The notes beneath the pieces were generated by a model. It was not told where the DNA came from and made no database searches. It saw nothing but the letters and a program-made list of their open reading frames with translations. From the NCBI GenBank assembly GCA_003605115.1, contig QZKY01000015.1:124001-188000 (forward strand): DNA of 64,000 nucleotides, in the 5' to 3' direction. Source of the stretch: Oxalobacter sp. (GTDB lineage Bacteria; Pseudomonadota; Gammaproteobacteria; Burkholderiales; Burkholderiaceae_D). Made by a program: the position numbers and the translations under genes. The number at the start of each line of letters is the position of its first letter. Position 1 is the first letter of the stretch. Shown here one piece after another: positions 1 to 8,235 of the stretch.

Positions 1-1
1 G

Positions 2-295
2 CAAGGAACGAGTGGCCCCATCATCGCTTCGACAGATTATGTGCGCACCTTTGCCGAGCAGATTCGTGCATTTGTGCCGAAGGGGCGGCGTTATACCACC
101 TTGGGAACCGATGGCTTTGGCCGCTCGGATACCCGTCGGAAGCTGCGCGAATTTTTTGAGGTGAACCGGCATTATGTGACGATTGCTGCACTGAAAGGCT
201 TGGCGGACGAGGGGGCAATCTCGAACGATGTGGTGCAGCAGGCGATTGCGAAATACGGTATTGATGCAAATCGGATCAATCCGGTGTTGGCGTAA
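2..295 (+). CDS. aceE: Pyruvate dehydrogenase E1 component, C-terminal end (partial)
   Basis: The frame is open from the left edge of the window and stops with TAA at 293-295, leaving about 97 C-terminal codons. The peptide begins with a GPIIASTDYV stretch followed by an RRKLREFF segment, typical of the C-terminal domain of the homodimeric, thiamine-diphosphate-dependent E1 of gamma- and betaproteobacteria. E1 decarboxylates pyruvate and transfers the acetyl group to the lipoyl arm of E2. The E2 gene follows 15 bases later and E3 after that, so this is the tail of an aceE-aceF-lpd operon. The active-site half lies outside the window. Confidence 0.93.
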   Translation, partial: QGTSGPIIASTDYVRTFAEQIRAFVPKGRRYTTLGTDGFGRSDTRRKLREFFEVNRHYVTIAALKGLADEGAISNDVVQQAIAKYGIDANRINPVLA

Positions 296-310
296 GGCGG
301 AGCTAAAGCT

Positions 311-1657
311 ATGAATGAAATCGAAATCACAGTCCCCGACATCGGCGACTTCAAGAACGTCGAAGTGATCGAAGTGCTGGTCAAGCCGGGAGACATCGTC
401 AAGACGGAGCAATCGCTGATCACGGTGGAATCCGATAAGGCCAGCATGGAAATTCCGTCCAGCGCGGCTGGCGTCGTGAAAGAAATGAAAGTAAAGCTGG
501 GCGACAAGGTGTCGGAAGGGTCGTTGATTCTGGTTTTGGAAACGCAAAGTGCACCCGCTGCTGTCACTTCTGCACCGCAAGCTTCTGTTTCGCCAGCTGC
601 TGCAAGGGCTTCGTCTGCTGCGTCGAGTCAGATTGTCGCCATTCCTATACCTCCTCCTGTTGTCACGCCCCCTCCGGTAACACCGGAACCCAGTGCGGAG
701 CTTGCCTCAACACCACCCGTTTCAAGCGGTACTACGGTGCCGCATGCTTCGCCCTCCGTGCGAAAGTTTGCGCGTGAGCTAGGCGTCAATCTGGCGCAAG
801 TCATCGGCACCGGACAAAAGGGACGCATCCTGCATGGTGATGTGCAAGCCTTCATCAAAGGGGTTATGACGGGTGCCGCTGGCGTTGGCGCATCGAAATC
901 GCGAAGCGGCGGCGCAAGCCTTGATTTGCTGCCCTGGCCTTCGCTGGATTTTTCAAAGTTTGGTGAAACAGAATTGCTGCCGCTGTCACGCATCAAAAAA
1001 ATGAGCGGGCCTAATTTGCATCGCAATTGGGTGATGATTCCACATGTAACGCAATACGAGCAGGCGGATGTGACCGAGCTCGAAGCGTTCCGGCTTTCAA
1101 TGAATGAATCGCTGAAGAAAGAGGGCGTACGCCTGACGATTCTGGCGTTTGTGATCAAGGCGGTGGTGAGCGTACTTAAGCGTTATCCCGAGTTCAATGC
1201 TTCGCTGGATGAAGCGGGAGAAAATCTCATCCTCAAAAAATACTGGAACGTCGGGTTCGCGGCAGATACGGCACATGGCCTAGTTGTGCCCGTCGTGAAA
1301 GATGCGGACAAAAAAGGCGTGGTTGACATTGCGAAAGAAATGGCGGAATTGTCCAAGCATGCACGCGAAGGAAAATTGCAACCGTCCGAGATGCAGGGCG
1401 CGACCTTTACGATCACTTCGCTAGGCGGGATTGGGGGCACCTATTTCACGCCGCTGATCAACGCGCCGGAGGTAGCGATTCTCGGTTTGTCGAAACTGTC
1501 GATGCAGCCAGTTTGGAACGGCAAGGAATTTGTGCCGCGTCTGATTTTGCCGCTGTCGCTGGGCTACGATCATCGCGTGATTGATGGCGCGCAGGGCACC
1601 CGCTTTACGACTTATCTCGCTGAAGTGTTGGCGGATATGCGTCAGATGATTCTTTAA
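311..1657 (+). CDS. aceF: Dihydrolipoamide acetyltransferase (PDH E2)
   Basis: 448 residues. Residues 1-80 form one lipoyl domain with the lipoylated lysine in ESDKASME (K43). An Ala/Pro-rich flexible linker runs to about 145, a peripheral subunit-binding domain covers about 146-182, and the trimeric acyltransferase domain fills the rest. It ends with the catalytic DHRVIDG motif (H421, D425). The protein moves acetyl groups from E1 to coenzyme A and forms the core of the cytoplasmic pyruvate dehydrogenase complex. The start is preceded by GGAGCTAAAGCT, and almost the same leader precedes the lpd start at 1780. E. coli E2 has three lipoyl domains; this one has a single domain, and another sits on Lpd instead. 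Confidence 0.96.
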   Translation: MNEIEITVPDIGDFKNVEVIEVLVKPGDIVKTEQSLITVESDKASMEIPSSAAGVVKEMKVKLGDKVSEGSLILVLETQSAPAAVTSAPQASVSPAAARASSAASSQIVAIPIPPPVVTPPPVTPEPSAELASTPPVSSGTTVPHASPSVRKFARELGVNLAQVIGTGQKGRILHGDVQAFIKGVMTGAAGVGASKSRSGGASLDLLPWPSLDFSKFGETELLPLSRIKKMSGPNLHRNWVMIPHVTQYEQADVTELEAFRLSMNESLKKEGVRLTILAFVIKAVVSVLKRYPEFNASLDEAGENLILKKYWNVGFAADTAHGLVVPVVKDADKKGVVDIAKEMAELSKHAREGKLQPSEMQGATFTITSLGGIGGTYFTPLINAPEVAILGLSKLSMQPVWNGKEFVPRLILPLSLGYDHRVIDGAQGTRFTTYLAEVLADMRQMIL

Positions 1658-1664
1658 AAATTAA

Positions 1665-1705
1665 GGTCAGAGTAATTTTTGCTTCGCAAAAATAAACTGC
1701 TGACC
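1665..1705. repeat. REP-like nested inverted repeat between aceF and lpd
   Basis: Outer arms GGTCAG (1665-1670) and CTGACC (1700-1705) enclose AGT/ACT (1671-1673 and 1696-1698) and inner arms ATTTTTGC (1675-1682) and GCAAAAAT (1686-1693) around a TTC loop. The structure lies 7 bases after the aceF stop codon. It could fold in RNA and lower readthrough into lpd or protect the aceF mRNA end. It resembles REP-type intergenic elements seen in several betaproteobacteria, but no second copy was noticed in this window, so the repeat assignment is inference. Confidence 0.55.
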
Positions 1706-1779
1706 CTCATTTTTAACGCAAAAGCGATAAACAGCACCTGCCCCCGAGCGAGGGTGTGGGTGAATACGGAGCTAAAGCC

Positions 1780-3534
1780 ATGAACAAGATTGAAATCAAA
1801 GTACCAGATATCGGCGACTTCAAAAATGTGGACGTGATTGAAGTGCTGGTCAAGCCGGGCGACAGGATCAAAAAAGAGCAATCGCTCATCACAGTCGAGT
1901 CGGACAAGGCGAGCATGGAAATTCCCTCCAGCCAGGCTGGCGTCGTGAAAGAGTTGAAAGTCAAATTGGGTGACAAGGTTTCGGAGGGTTCGCTCATCCT
2001 GATGCTTGAAACGGCTGACGTTACGGTATTGCCTCAGGCGGCGGCGCCAGTCGCTTCGCCTGTTGCGGCACCCACGATTGCACCGACGGCCGCAAGCTTT
2101 TCCGGCAAGGCAGATATTGAATGCGACACTTTGGTGCTGGGCGCGGGTCCCGGTGGTTACACAGCGGCATTTCGCGCGGCCGATCTGGGACAGAAAGTGG
2201 TGCTGGTGGAGCGTTATTCCGTGCTGGGCGGTGTTTGTTTGAACGTGGGGTGCATTCCTTCCAAGGCGCTCTTGCATGCAGCGAAAGTGATTACGGAAGC
2301 GGAAGAAATGTCTCACTGCGGTATCGAGATGGGTAAGCCGAAGATCAACATCGACAGACTGCGTGGCTGGAAAGACGGTGTCATCAAAAAACTGACGGGC
2401 GGCTTGGCAGGACTGGCGCGTGCGCGTCGTGTGCAGATCGTGCAAGGGGAAGGCGCGTTCACCTCTCCGAATACGCTGGCGGTGGAAACCAGTGAAGGCA
2501 ATAAGAATGTGCGTTTCAAGAGCGCGATTATCGCGGCCGGATCCAGTGCAGTGCATATTCCGGGTTTTCCTGCGGGTTCTCCCTCGGGACATCCAGGCTT
2601 GATCGATTCGACCGGCGCGCTGCAATTGCGCAAAATACCCAAGCGCATGCTGGTGATCGGTGGTGGCATCATCGGGCTGGAAATGGCTTGTGTGTACGAT
2701 GCCTTCGGCGCAAAGGTCACGGTGGTGGAGTTTGCAGATGGACTGATTCCGGCGGCGGATCGTGACATTGTGCGGCCGCTGCAAAAGCGCATCGCCGGAC
2801 GTTACGAAGCGATTTATCTCGGCACGAAAGTGACGAAGCTGGAAGCAAAGGGAGAGGAACTGCTTGCGACGTTTGAAGGGGCGAATGCGCCCAAGGAAGC
2901 ACAAGCGTATGATCTGGTGCTGATGGCCGTGGGGCGTCAACCGAACGGCACACGCATCGGCGCTGACAAGGCAGGCGTGATCGTGAATGAGCGAGGGTTC
3001 ATTCCCGTGGACAAACAACAGCGCACCAATGTGCCGCACATTTTTGCCATCGGCGATATTTGTGGTGATCCCATGTTGGCGCACAAAGCCAGCAACGAAG
3101 GCAAGGTTGCCGCCGAAGTGATCGCCGGACACAAGGTGGCGTTTGATGCACTGACGATCCCCTCCGTGGCTTACACCGATCCGGAACTAGCCTGGATGGG
3201 CTTGACGGAAAACGAAGCAAAGACCAAGGGCACGGCTTACGAGAAATCCATATTCCCGTGGGCTGCTTCCGGTCGCGCGCAAGCCATGGGGCGTGATGAA
3301 GGGATGACCAAGTTGTTGTGGGATCCAGAAACCAAGCGCATTCTGGGCGCGGGCATTGTTGGCGTAAATGCGGGGGAGTTGTTGGCGGAAACGGTGCTTG
3401 CGCTGGAAATGGGCGCGGATCTTGAAGACCTGGCGCTCACCGTGCATGCACATCCTTCACTCTCCGAAACGCCGATGTTTGCCGCAGAAGTGGGTCTGGG
3501 TAGTATTACCGATTTGTATATTCCTAAAAAATAA
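1780..3534 (+). CDS. lpdA: Dihydrolipoamide dehydrogenase with N-terminal lipoyl domain (PDH E3)
   Basis: 584 residues from the ATG at 1780, chosen because GGAGCTAAAGCC lies just before it and the lipoyl domain begins at once; an in-frame ATG at 1756 would add eight unlikely residues. Residues 1-80 are a lipoyl domain (K43) very similar to that of AceF. After an Ala/Pro linker comes a flavoprotein disulfide reductase: the FAD motif [10 protein letters not shown] near 121, redox cysteines in CLNVGC near 151-156, an NAD motif GGGIIGLE, and the HAHPS active-site segment near 556. It reoxidises dihydrolipoyl groups of E2 with NAD+. The lipoyl-E3 fusion is known from Neisseria and betaproteobacteria. 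A strong terminator follows. Confidence 0.95.
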   Translation: MNKIEIKVPDIGDFKNVDVIEVLVKPGDRIKKEQSLITVESDKASMEIPSSQAGVVKELKVKLGDKVSEGSLILMLETADVTVLPQAAAPVASPVAAPTIAPTAASFSGKADIECDTLVLGAGPGGYTAAFRAADLGQKVVLVERYSVLGGVCLNVGCIPSKALLHAAKVITEAEEMSHCGIEMGKPKINIDRLRGWKDGVIKKLTGGLAGLARARRVQIVQGEGAFTSPNTLAVETSEGNKNVRFKSAIIAAGSSAVHIPGFPAGSPSGHPGLIDSTGALQLRKIPKRMLVIGGGIIGLEMACVYDAFGAKVTVVEFADGLIPAADRDIVRPLQKRIAGRYEAIYLGTKVTKLEAKGEELLATFEGANAPKEAQAYDLVLMAVGRQPNGTRIGADKAGVIVNERGFIPVDKQQRTNVPHIFAIGDICGDPMLAHKASNEGKVAAEVIAGHKVAFDALTIPSVAYTDPELAWMGLTENEAKTKGTAYEKSIFPWAASGRAQAMGRDEGMTKLLWDPETKRILGAGIVGVNAGELLAETVLALEMGADLEDLALTVHAHPSLSETPMFAAEVGLGSITDLYIPKK

Positions 3535-3548
3535 GCGACAGCGTTCCA

Positions 3549-3589
3549 CATAAAAAACGATCTGAATGAAAGTCAGATCGTTTTTTATG
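3549..3589. terminator. Bidirectional rho-independent terminator between lpd and the GGDEF-EAL gene
   Basis: A perfect 17-bp stem, CATAAAAAACGATCTGA (3549-3565) against its reverse complement (3573-3589), encloses a 7-base loop. A-rich and T-rich ends on the two sides give a T tract on both strands. It lies 14 bases after the lpd stop and 32 bases past the stop of the convergent gene, so it can end both transcripts. Confidence 0.9.
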
Positions 3590-3621
3590 TTTGTGGAAGA
3601 ATCTGCGCTGCGATCAATGCG

Positions 3622-6336
3622 TCAAGATTTTGTCCATACGACATCTGGCCGCCACTGCGCCAACCATTTCGGTAATTCGTCAGGCGGCATGGGGTAAGCG
3701 ATGGCATACCCTTGCGCGAGCTCACAACCCATGGACAGGAGCAAGCTGCCTTGCGCGATGGTTTCCACGCCTTCTGCGACAACCGTTTGCTTGAAGGCTT
3801 GCGCCAGACTGATCATGCCGTTGACGATAGCGGTATTGTCGGCGCTGTCCGGCATGTCATGCACGAAAGTACGATCGATTTTGAGTACGTCGATCGGCAA
3901 TTGTTTGAGATAAGTGAGCGAAGAGTAACCGGTGCCAAAATCGTCGAGCGCAAAGCGTACGCCAATGTCGCGACAAACATCCATTAACTTTGAAATATGC
4001 GCCATGTCTTCCAGTGCACTGGTTTCAAGAATTTCCAGTTCCAGACTGGAGGGATGCACGGTCGGGTGATTGGCAAGCAATTCGGCAAGGCGTGTCGCAA
4101 AATTCGGGTGTTGCAATTGTCGTGCGCCGATATTGACGCTGACAGGGATGTTGACGCCCTGTTTTTGCCATGCAGCGATTTGTGCCAGTGCCGTGTCAAT
4201 CACCCAATCGCCGAGCTCAATGCTGAGTGCGTGGTTTTCAATAATGGGCAGGAAAGTCGCGGGTAACAAAACGCCGCGAAGGGGATGTAACCAGCGAATG
4301 AGGGCTTCTGCGCCAACCAGTTCCCCGGTTTTCATGTGTATTTTAGGTTGGTAATACAGCGCAAATTCACGGTTTTCAAAAGCGCGACGCAGTCGTTCAA
4401 TACTCTCGAATTGTGCGGCCAGGCTGGTGGCTTGATCAATATCGAAAAGATGATAGCGGTTCTTGCCGGTTTGCTTGGCCGTGTACATCGCTTGATCGGC
4501 ATGCCGCAGCAGCAAATCAGGATCGCCTCCGTCTTGCGGGTATACGGTAACCCCGATGCTGGCGGAGACTTGCATGACGGTTTCTTCGCCGCCTGGGAGT
4601 GCCAGCCGCACTTGGTCGGACGCCGCTTCGAGTAGACGAACAAGTGCCGGTTCACAATCCTGCGGATTTTCAAGATCGACAAAGAGGGCGACAAATTCAT
4701 CGCCGCCAATCCGGGCAAGCGTATCGACTTCCCGCATCGTGGTTTGCATGCGTTTCGCCAGCAGGATGAGTAGTTGATCGCCGATATCGTGCCCATGAAG
4801 GTCATTGACCTGTTTGAAGCCGTCGAGATCGATGTAGGCGACAGCTACCGAGTTGTTTCGTCGCTGACTTTGTGCGATGGCGCGTTGCATCCGATCTGCC
4901 AGCATGACGCGATTCGGCAAGTCAGTCAACAGATCATAATGGGCAATGTACTGTAATTTTTCTTCGGATCGCTTTCGTGCGGAAATGTCCTGGTTGGTGC
5001 CTGACATGCGCAAGGGGGCACCATTGTCTGTCCATTCCACGATCTTGCCGCGTGACAGCACCCACACCCAGTGCCCGTCGCGGTGACGCATACGAAGTTC
5101 ACAATCGTAAATGTCGGCATCACGGCGGAAGCAGCGCTCCATTTTTTCTTTGGCTATTCCAAGGCATTCGGGATCGACGAGTTGATTCATTGTTCGTCCA
5201 CGGATGGGGCTGCCCACAAGTTGTGACAATTCATCGTGCGTGTAACCGAGCATTTCGGCATAGCGGTCATTCACCACTATTTCGTCTTCGGGAATAGTCC
5301 ATTCCCACGTGCCGACATCCGTTCCCCAGATGACATGCTCAAGCCGCTGGCTTTGATTGCGAAAGAGGTTTTCGCTGAATTCCAGTGCGCTTTGTTGTTG
5401 TGACGCACGGATCAAAAGCAGGGAGAGGCCAAGACTCAATGCGAGCATGAACGCATTGCCCACCATACTGCGGATAATCTGTGTCTGAATGTCTTGCTCT
5501 ACCGGAGCAAGAATGGCTTTTTCATCCAGGCCAACAGTCACAATCAGCGGATAGCCGTTCAGTTTGTACCAGCCATAGATGCGCGCCAATTTGTCGGCAG
5601 ATCCGGGTGCGCGGAAAACACCATGACGGGGAGCATCTGGTTGAAGCAAAGGGCGATCCAGATAGATGGTTTTGCCAAGTATTTCGTCCAGGTCACGATT
5701 GCGTGCGATATAGGTGCCATCTTCATGCAGGATGGTGCTGACATCGCCGTGCTCCATCGCCAGTTTGTCCAGCATGCTAGCGAAATATTGTGGCGGGAGC
5801 GAAATAAAGGCAGCGCCGTCAAAGCGCCCATTTTTTTTGATGGGACGCGTGATAAGGATCACCCATTGGTGTGCAGAACGGGAAAAAATGGGTTTGTTGA
5901 TGAAAAGCTGATCTTTGCCGTTGTATTGCTGGTAAAACTGAAAATAGTCCCGATCACCGACATAGACGGGTTTGGATAGCTTCACCGTCGTGTACTGCAT
6001 GAAGCCTTTGACGTTGATCCTGGCCAGATGCACGATCGATCCACGAGGATACATGTGCAAAACGTTTCTGGCGATCAACTCAGCCCCAGGCTTGTTATCT
6101 GTCTGGAGGGTATCGCGAAATTGCCTGAGGGAAGAGTCGATTGCTAAAAGCAGCGCTTCCACGTGGTGTCCCTGCACTTCGGCCAATTGGGAGGCGCGCT
6201 TGCTGGCGGTTTCTATGGCGTTGTTGCGTACTCTATCGTGCCCTGCTGACAATCTCCACCAATAAAAAGCGCTCATGGCGACCATGAAAACGGTCAAGAG
6301 ATAGGCCAGTAAGCGAAGGCGGTAGGCGGACTTCAT
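3622..6336 (-). CDS. Membrane sensor with PAS, GGDEF and EAL domains
   Basis: 904 residues from the ATG at 6336. A start at 6387 would add 17 basic residues; neither has a good ribosome-binding site, and 6336 puts the first membrane helix at the usual distance. Order: membrane helix about 8-26, a periplasmic double-CACHE-like region to about 290, a second helix about 295-315, a PAS/PAC region about 330-450, GGDEF (intact GGDEF at 544-548 with the RxxD inhibitory site REVD just before) and EAL (EALIRW from 677, LETSALED, DDFGTGYSS). Both the diguanylate cyclase and phosphodiesterase motifs look intact, so it may make or break cyclic-di-GMP according to a periplasmic signal. It stands alone, convergent with lpd. 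Confidence 0.9.
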   Translation of the reverse strand: MKSAYRLRLLAYLLTVFMVAMSAFYWWRLSAGHDRVRNNAIETASKRASQLAEVQGHHVEALLLAIDSSLRQFRDTLQTDNKPGAELIARNVLHMYPRGSIVHLARINVKGFMQYTTVKLSKPVYVGDRDYFQFYQQYNGKDQLFINKPIFSRSAHQWVILITRPIKKNGRFDGAAFISLPPQYFASMLDKLAMEHGDVSTILHEDGTYIARNRDLDEILGKTIYLDRPLLQPDAPRHGVFRAPGSADKLARIYGWYKLNGYPLIVTVGLDEKAILAPVEQDIQTQIIRSMVGNAFMLALSLGLSLLLIRASQQQSALEFSENLFRNQSQRLEHVIWGTDVGTWEWTIPEDEIVVNDRYAEMLGYTHDELSQLVGSPIRGRTMNQLVDPECLGIAKEKMERCFRRDADIYDCELRMRHRDGHWVWVLSRGKIVEWTDNGAPLRMSGTNQDISARKRSEEKLQYIAHYDLLTDLPNRVMLADRMQRAIAQSQRRNNSVAVAYIDLDGFKQVNDLHGHDIGDQLLILLAKRMQTTMREVDTLARIGGDEFVALFVDLENPQDCEPALVRLLEAASDQVRLALPGGEETVMQVSASIGVTVYPQDGGDPDLLLRHADQAMYTAKQTGKNRYHLFDIDQATSLAAQFESIERLRRAFENREFALYYQPKIHMKTGELVGAEALIRWLHPLRGVLLPATFLPIIENHALSIELGDWVIDTALAQIAAWQKQGVNIPVSVNIGARQLQHPNFATRLAELLANHPTVHPSSLELEILETSALEDMAHISKLMDVCRDIGVRFALDDFGTGYSSLTYLKQLPIDVLKIDRTFVHDMPDSADNTAIVNGMISLAQAFKQTVVAEGVETIAQGSLLLSMGCELAQGYAIAYPMPPDELPKWLAQWRPDVVWTKS

Positions 6337-6435
6337 CTCATTTGAGCCAATTTTTTGCTTTCGATCCGTTTTTTCCGTAAAGTGCATGGAAAAATAGTGC
6401 CAGAAAAATGCAGAAATGCCAATACTAGAAAATCA

Positions 6436-8169
6436 ATGAACCCTTTCCAATCCGCGCTGAAGTGGCTCCTGAGGATTGCGCTTTCTTTCCTTGTGGTGAC
6501 GGCCTTGTTGTCTGCCTGGTTCATGATCCAGGAAGAGTACAGGGTTTATGGCAGTACGTACCTTGAGTTAATGCGTTTAAAAAACGCAAAGCGTATCTCG
6601 GAAGAAAGTCGAGAGGCACAGGAAAAATCTCTGGCGCAATGGTTTGAAAGTTTGCAGGAGGCGACGGCAGATCAACTTTCGGCGCACATTGAAAAGTTTG
6701 AGAACGATATTCGCAGCCTGGAATCTGGCCAGCCTTCCTCTTACGATAAAAGCGTGGCGCTTCTCAAGGGAGATCTTGACCCGCTGAAAAAAGAATTGGA
6801 TTTGCTGATTCGGAAAAAAACGCTCGCGCACCTTCGCCAATTGCACGAGACTGTGGTCAACCGCCAAAGCCGCGAATCAGCCATCATCAAGCTCGAAAGC
6901 CTCCGCCTTGAGCACGCAGCCGCCTATGAAACACTGATGCGAAAGGAAAAGGAGTGGCAGGCTTTTCGATCAGAAAACTGTCATGAAATACTGGGCGTAA
7001 AACTCGAAGAGCCGCGCGTGATGCCGTTTTCCTCGGAATGGCGGCGCTTGAATGAGCTGGAAGCGGAGTATCGTGTATTGTTTCAGGCGAACCAGGGTGC
7101 GTATGATAAATATCGGCAACAGGAAGCGTTCTTAAAACGTATTGGCGCGACTACGGCGGCACGGTTTGTGATTCCACCGGAATATGCGGATCATGTGCTC
7201 GGGTCGATGGATGAAAAAATCGCTGGACTTGAGTTGACGCTTCAGAAATCCTGGGCCAGTCATTTTGCGGGACCCGTTTCTGCTGCGATACCCGTGGCTT
7301 TGGGCATCATTTTCTTGACGCTCATGACGCCGCTGATGATCAAAACCTTCCTGTATTTTGTCCTTGCGCCGCTGGTTTCCAGAAGACGGGCAGTTTGTCT
7401 GATGCCAGGGGCTTCTGGTAGCTTGCATGGATCGCACGGGATTCATTCCACTGATGGGAGAGCACGTTCCATTTCTGCTGTTTCCCAGGAGATCGCTATT
7501 GATGCAGATCAGGAATTGCTGGTGCATTCGGAATATCTGCAAAGTACCTCGGTGAGTGGTAAAAAGGATACAAAATTCCTCCTGGATTGGTCGATTCCGC
7601 TGACAAGCCTCCTGGCGGGGCTGGTGACCTTGACGCGCATTCGCGGCGCAAGCCACGCTTCCTGCGTGATTTCATCCACCAAGGATCCGCTGAGTGAGGT
7701 GGGGGTGATCGAGATTCCAGAAGGTGCAGCAGTTGTCATTCAGCCGCGCTATCTTGTTGGCATCGTAAAGCGAGTAGATGCGCCCATTTCCATTACGCGA
7801 CGCTGGCAACTGAAAAGCTTGAATGCATGGTTGACGCTGCAAATACGTTATTTCATTTTTCATGGCCCGACGAAACTCATCGTCAAAGGCTGTCGTGGTA
7901 TTCGCGTCGAACGTGCGGCGGCAGGCCGTGGCATCAATCAGGCAGCGATGATCGGCTTCAGTGCCAATCTAATGTATGCCCCCAGGCGCTGCGACACGTT
8001 TGTTCCCTACCTGAGAGGCAAGCAGGAACTTTTTAATGATCATTTTTCAGGTGAGGACGGGCATTTTATTTACGAAGAAATGCCGAACGAAGGCAAGAAA
8101 TCGACGCTGCTTTTCGGTCGGGGTCTGGAAGGCTTGCTGGATACTTTCATGAGAATTTTTGGGATTTGA
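6436..8169 (+). CDS. Membrane-anchored coiled-coil protein of unknown function
   Basis: 577 residues from ATG 6436; an earlier in-frame ATG at 6355 would add 27 residues and overlap the divergent gene. Residues about 10-35 form a membrane helix. Residues about 40-230 are rich in Glu, Lys, Leu and Ala and look like a long coiled coil. A hydrophobic segment at about 280-315 may be a second and third helix. The C-terminal 260 residues are a compact, beta-rich-looking domain with conserved-looking patches GPTKLIVKGCRG, GFSANLMY and FGRGLEG. I do not recognise the family; a resemblance of the C-terminal part to AIM24-type folds crossed my mind but is not supported by a clear motif. The two-helix layout suggests an inner-membrane protein with a periplasmic coiled coil. 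The TPR/OGT-like gene follows 66 bases later in the same direction. Confidence 0.75.
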   Translation: MNPFQSALKWLLRIALSFLVVTALLSAWFMIQEEYRVYGSTYLELMRLKNAKRISEESREAQEKSLAQWFESLQEATADQLSAHIEKFENDIRSLESGQPSSYDKSVALLKGDLDPLKKELDLLIRKKTLAHLRQLHETVVNRQSRESAIIKLESLRLEHAAAYETLMRKEKEWQAFRSENCHEILGVKLEEPRVMPFSSEWRRLNELEAEYRVLFQANQGAYDKYRQQEAFLKRIGATTAARFVIPPEYADHVLGSMDEKIAGLELTLQKSWASHFAGPVSAAIPVALGIIFLTLMTPLMIKTFLYFVLAPLVSRRRAVCLMPGASGSLHGSHGIHSTDGRARSISAVSQEIAIDADQELLVHSEYLQSTSVSGKKDTKFLLDWSIPLTSLLAGLVTLTRIRGASHASCVISSTKDPLSEVGVIEIPEGAAVVIQPRYLVGIVKRVDAPISITRRWQLKSLNAWLTLQIRYFIFHGPTKLIVKGCRGIRVERAAAGRGINQAAMIGFSANLMYAPRRCDTFVPYLRGKQELFNDHFSGEDGHFIYEEMPNEGKKSTLLFGRGLEGLLDTFMRIFGI

Positions 8170-8235
8170 GATGCGTGGTATCCCACACCGACATGCTACA
8201 CTCGTTGAATTCTTTCTCACCCACATGACACTCGC

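Noticed and set aside
1654-3132. Open frame of 492 codons opposite lpd
   Set aside because: Lpd is certain on the plus strand, and the antisense product is His/Arg/Gln-rich without any motif.
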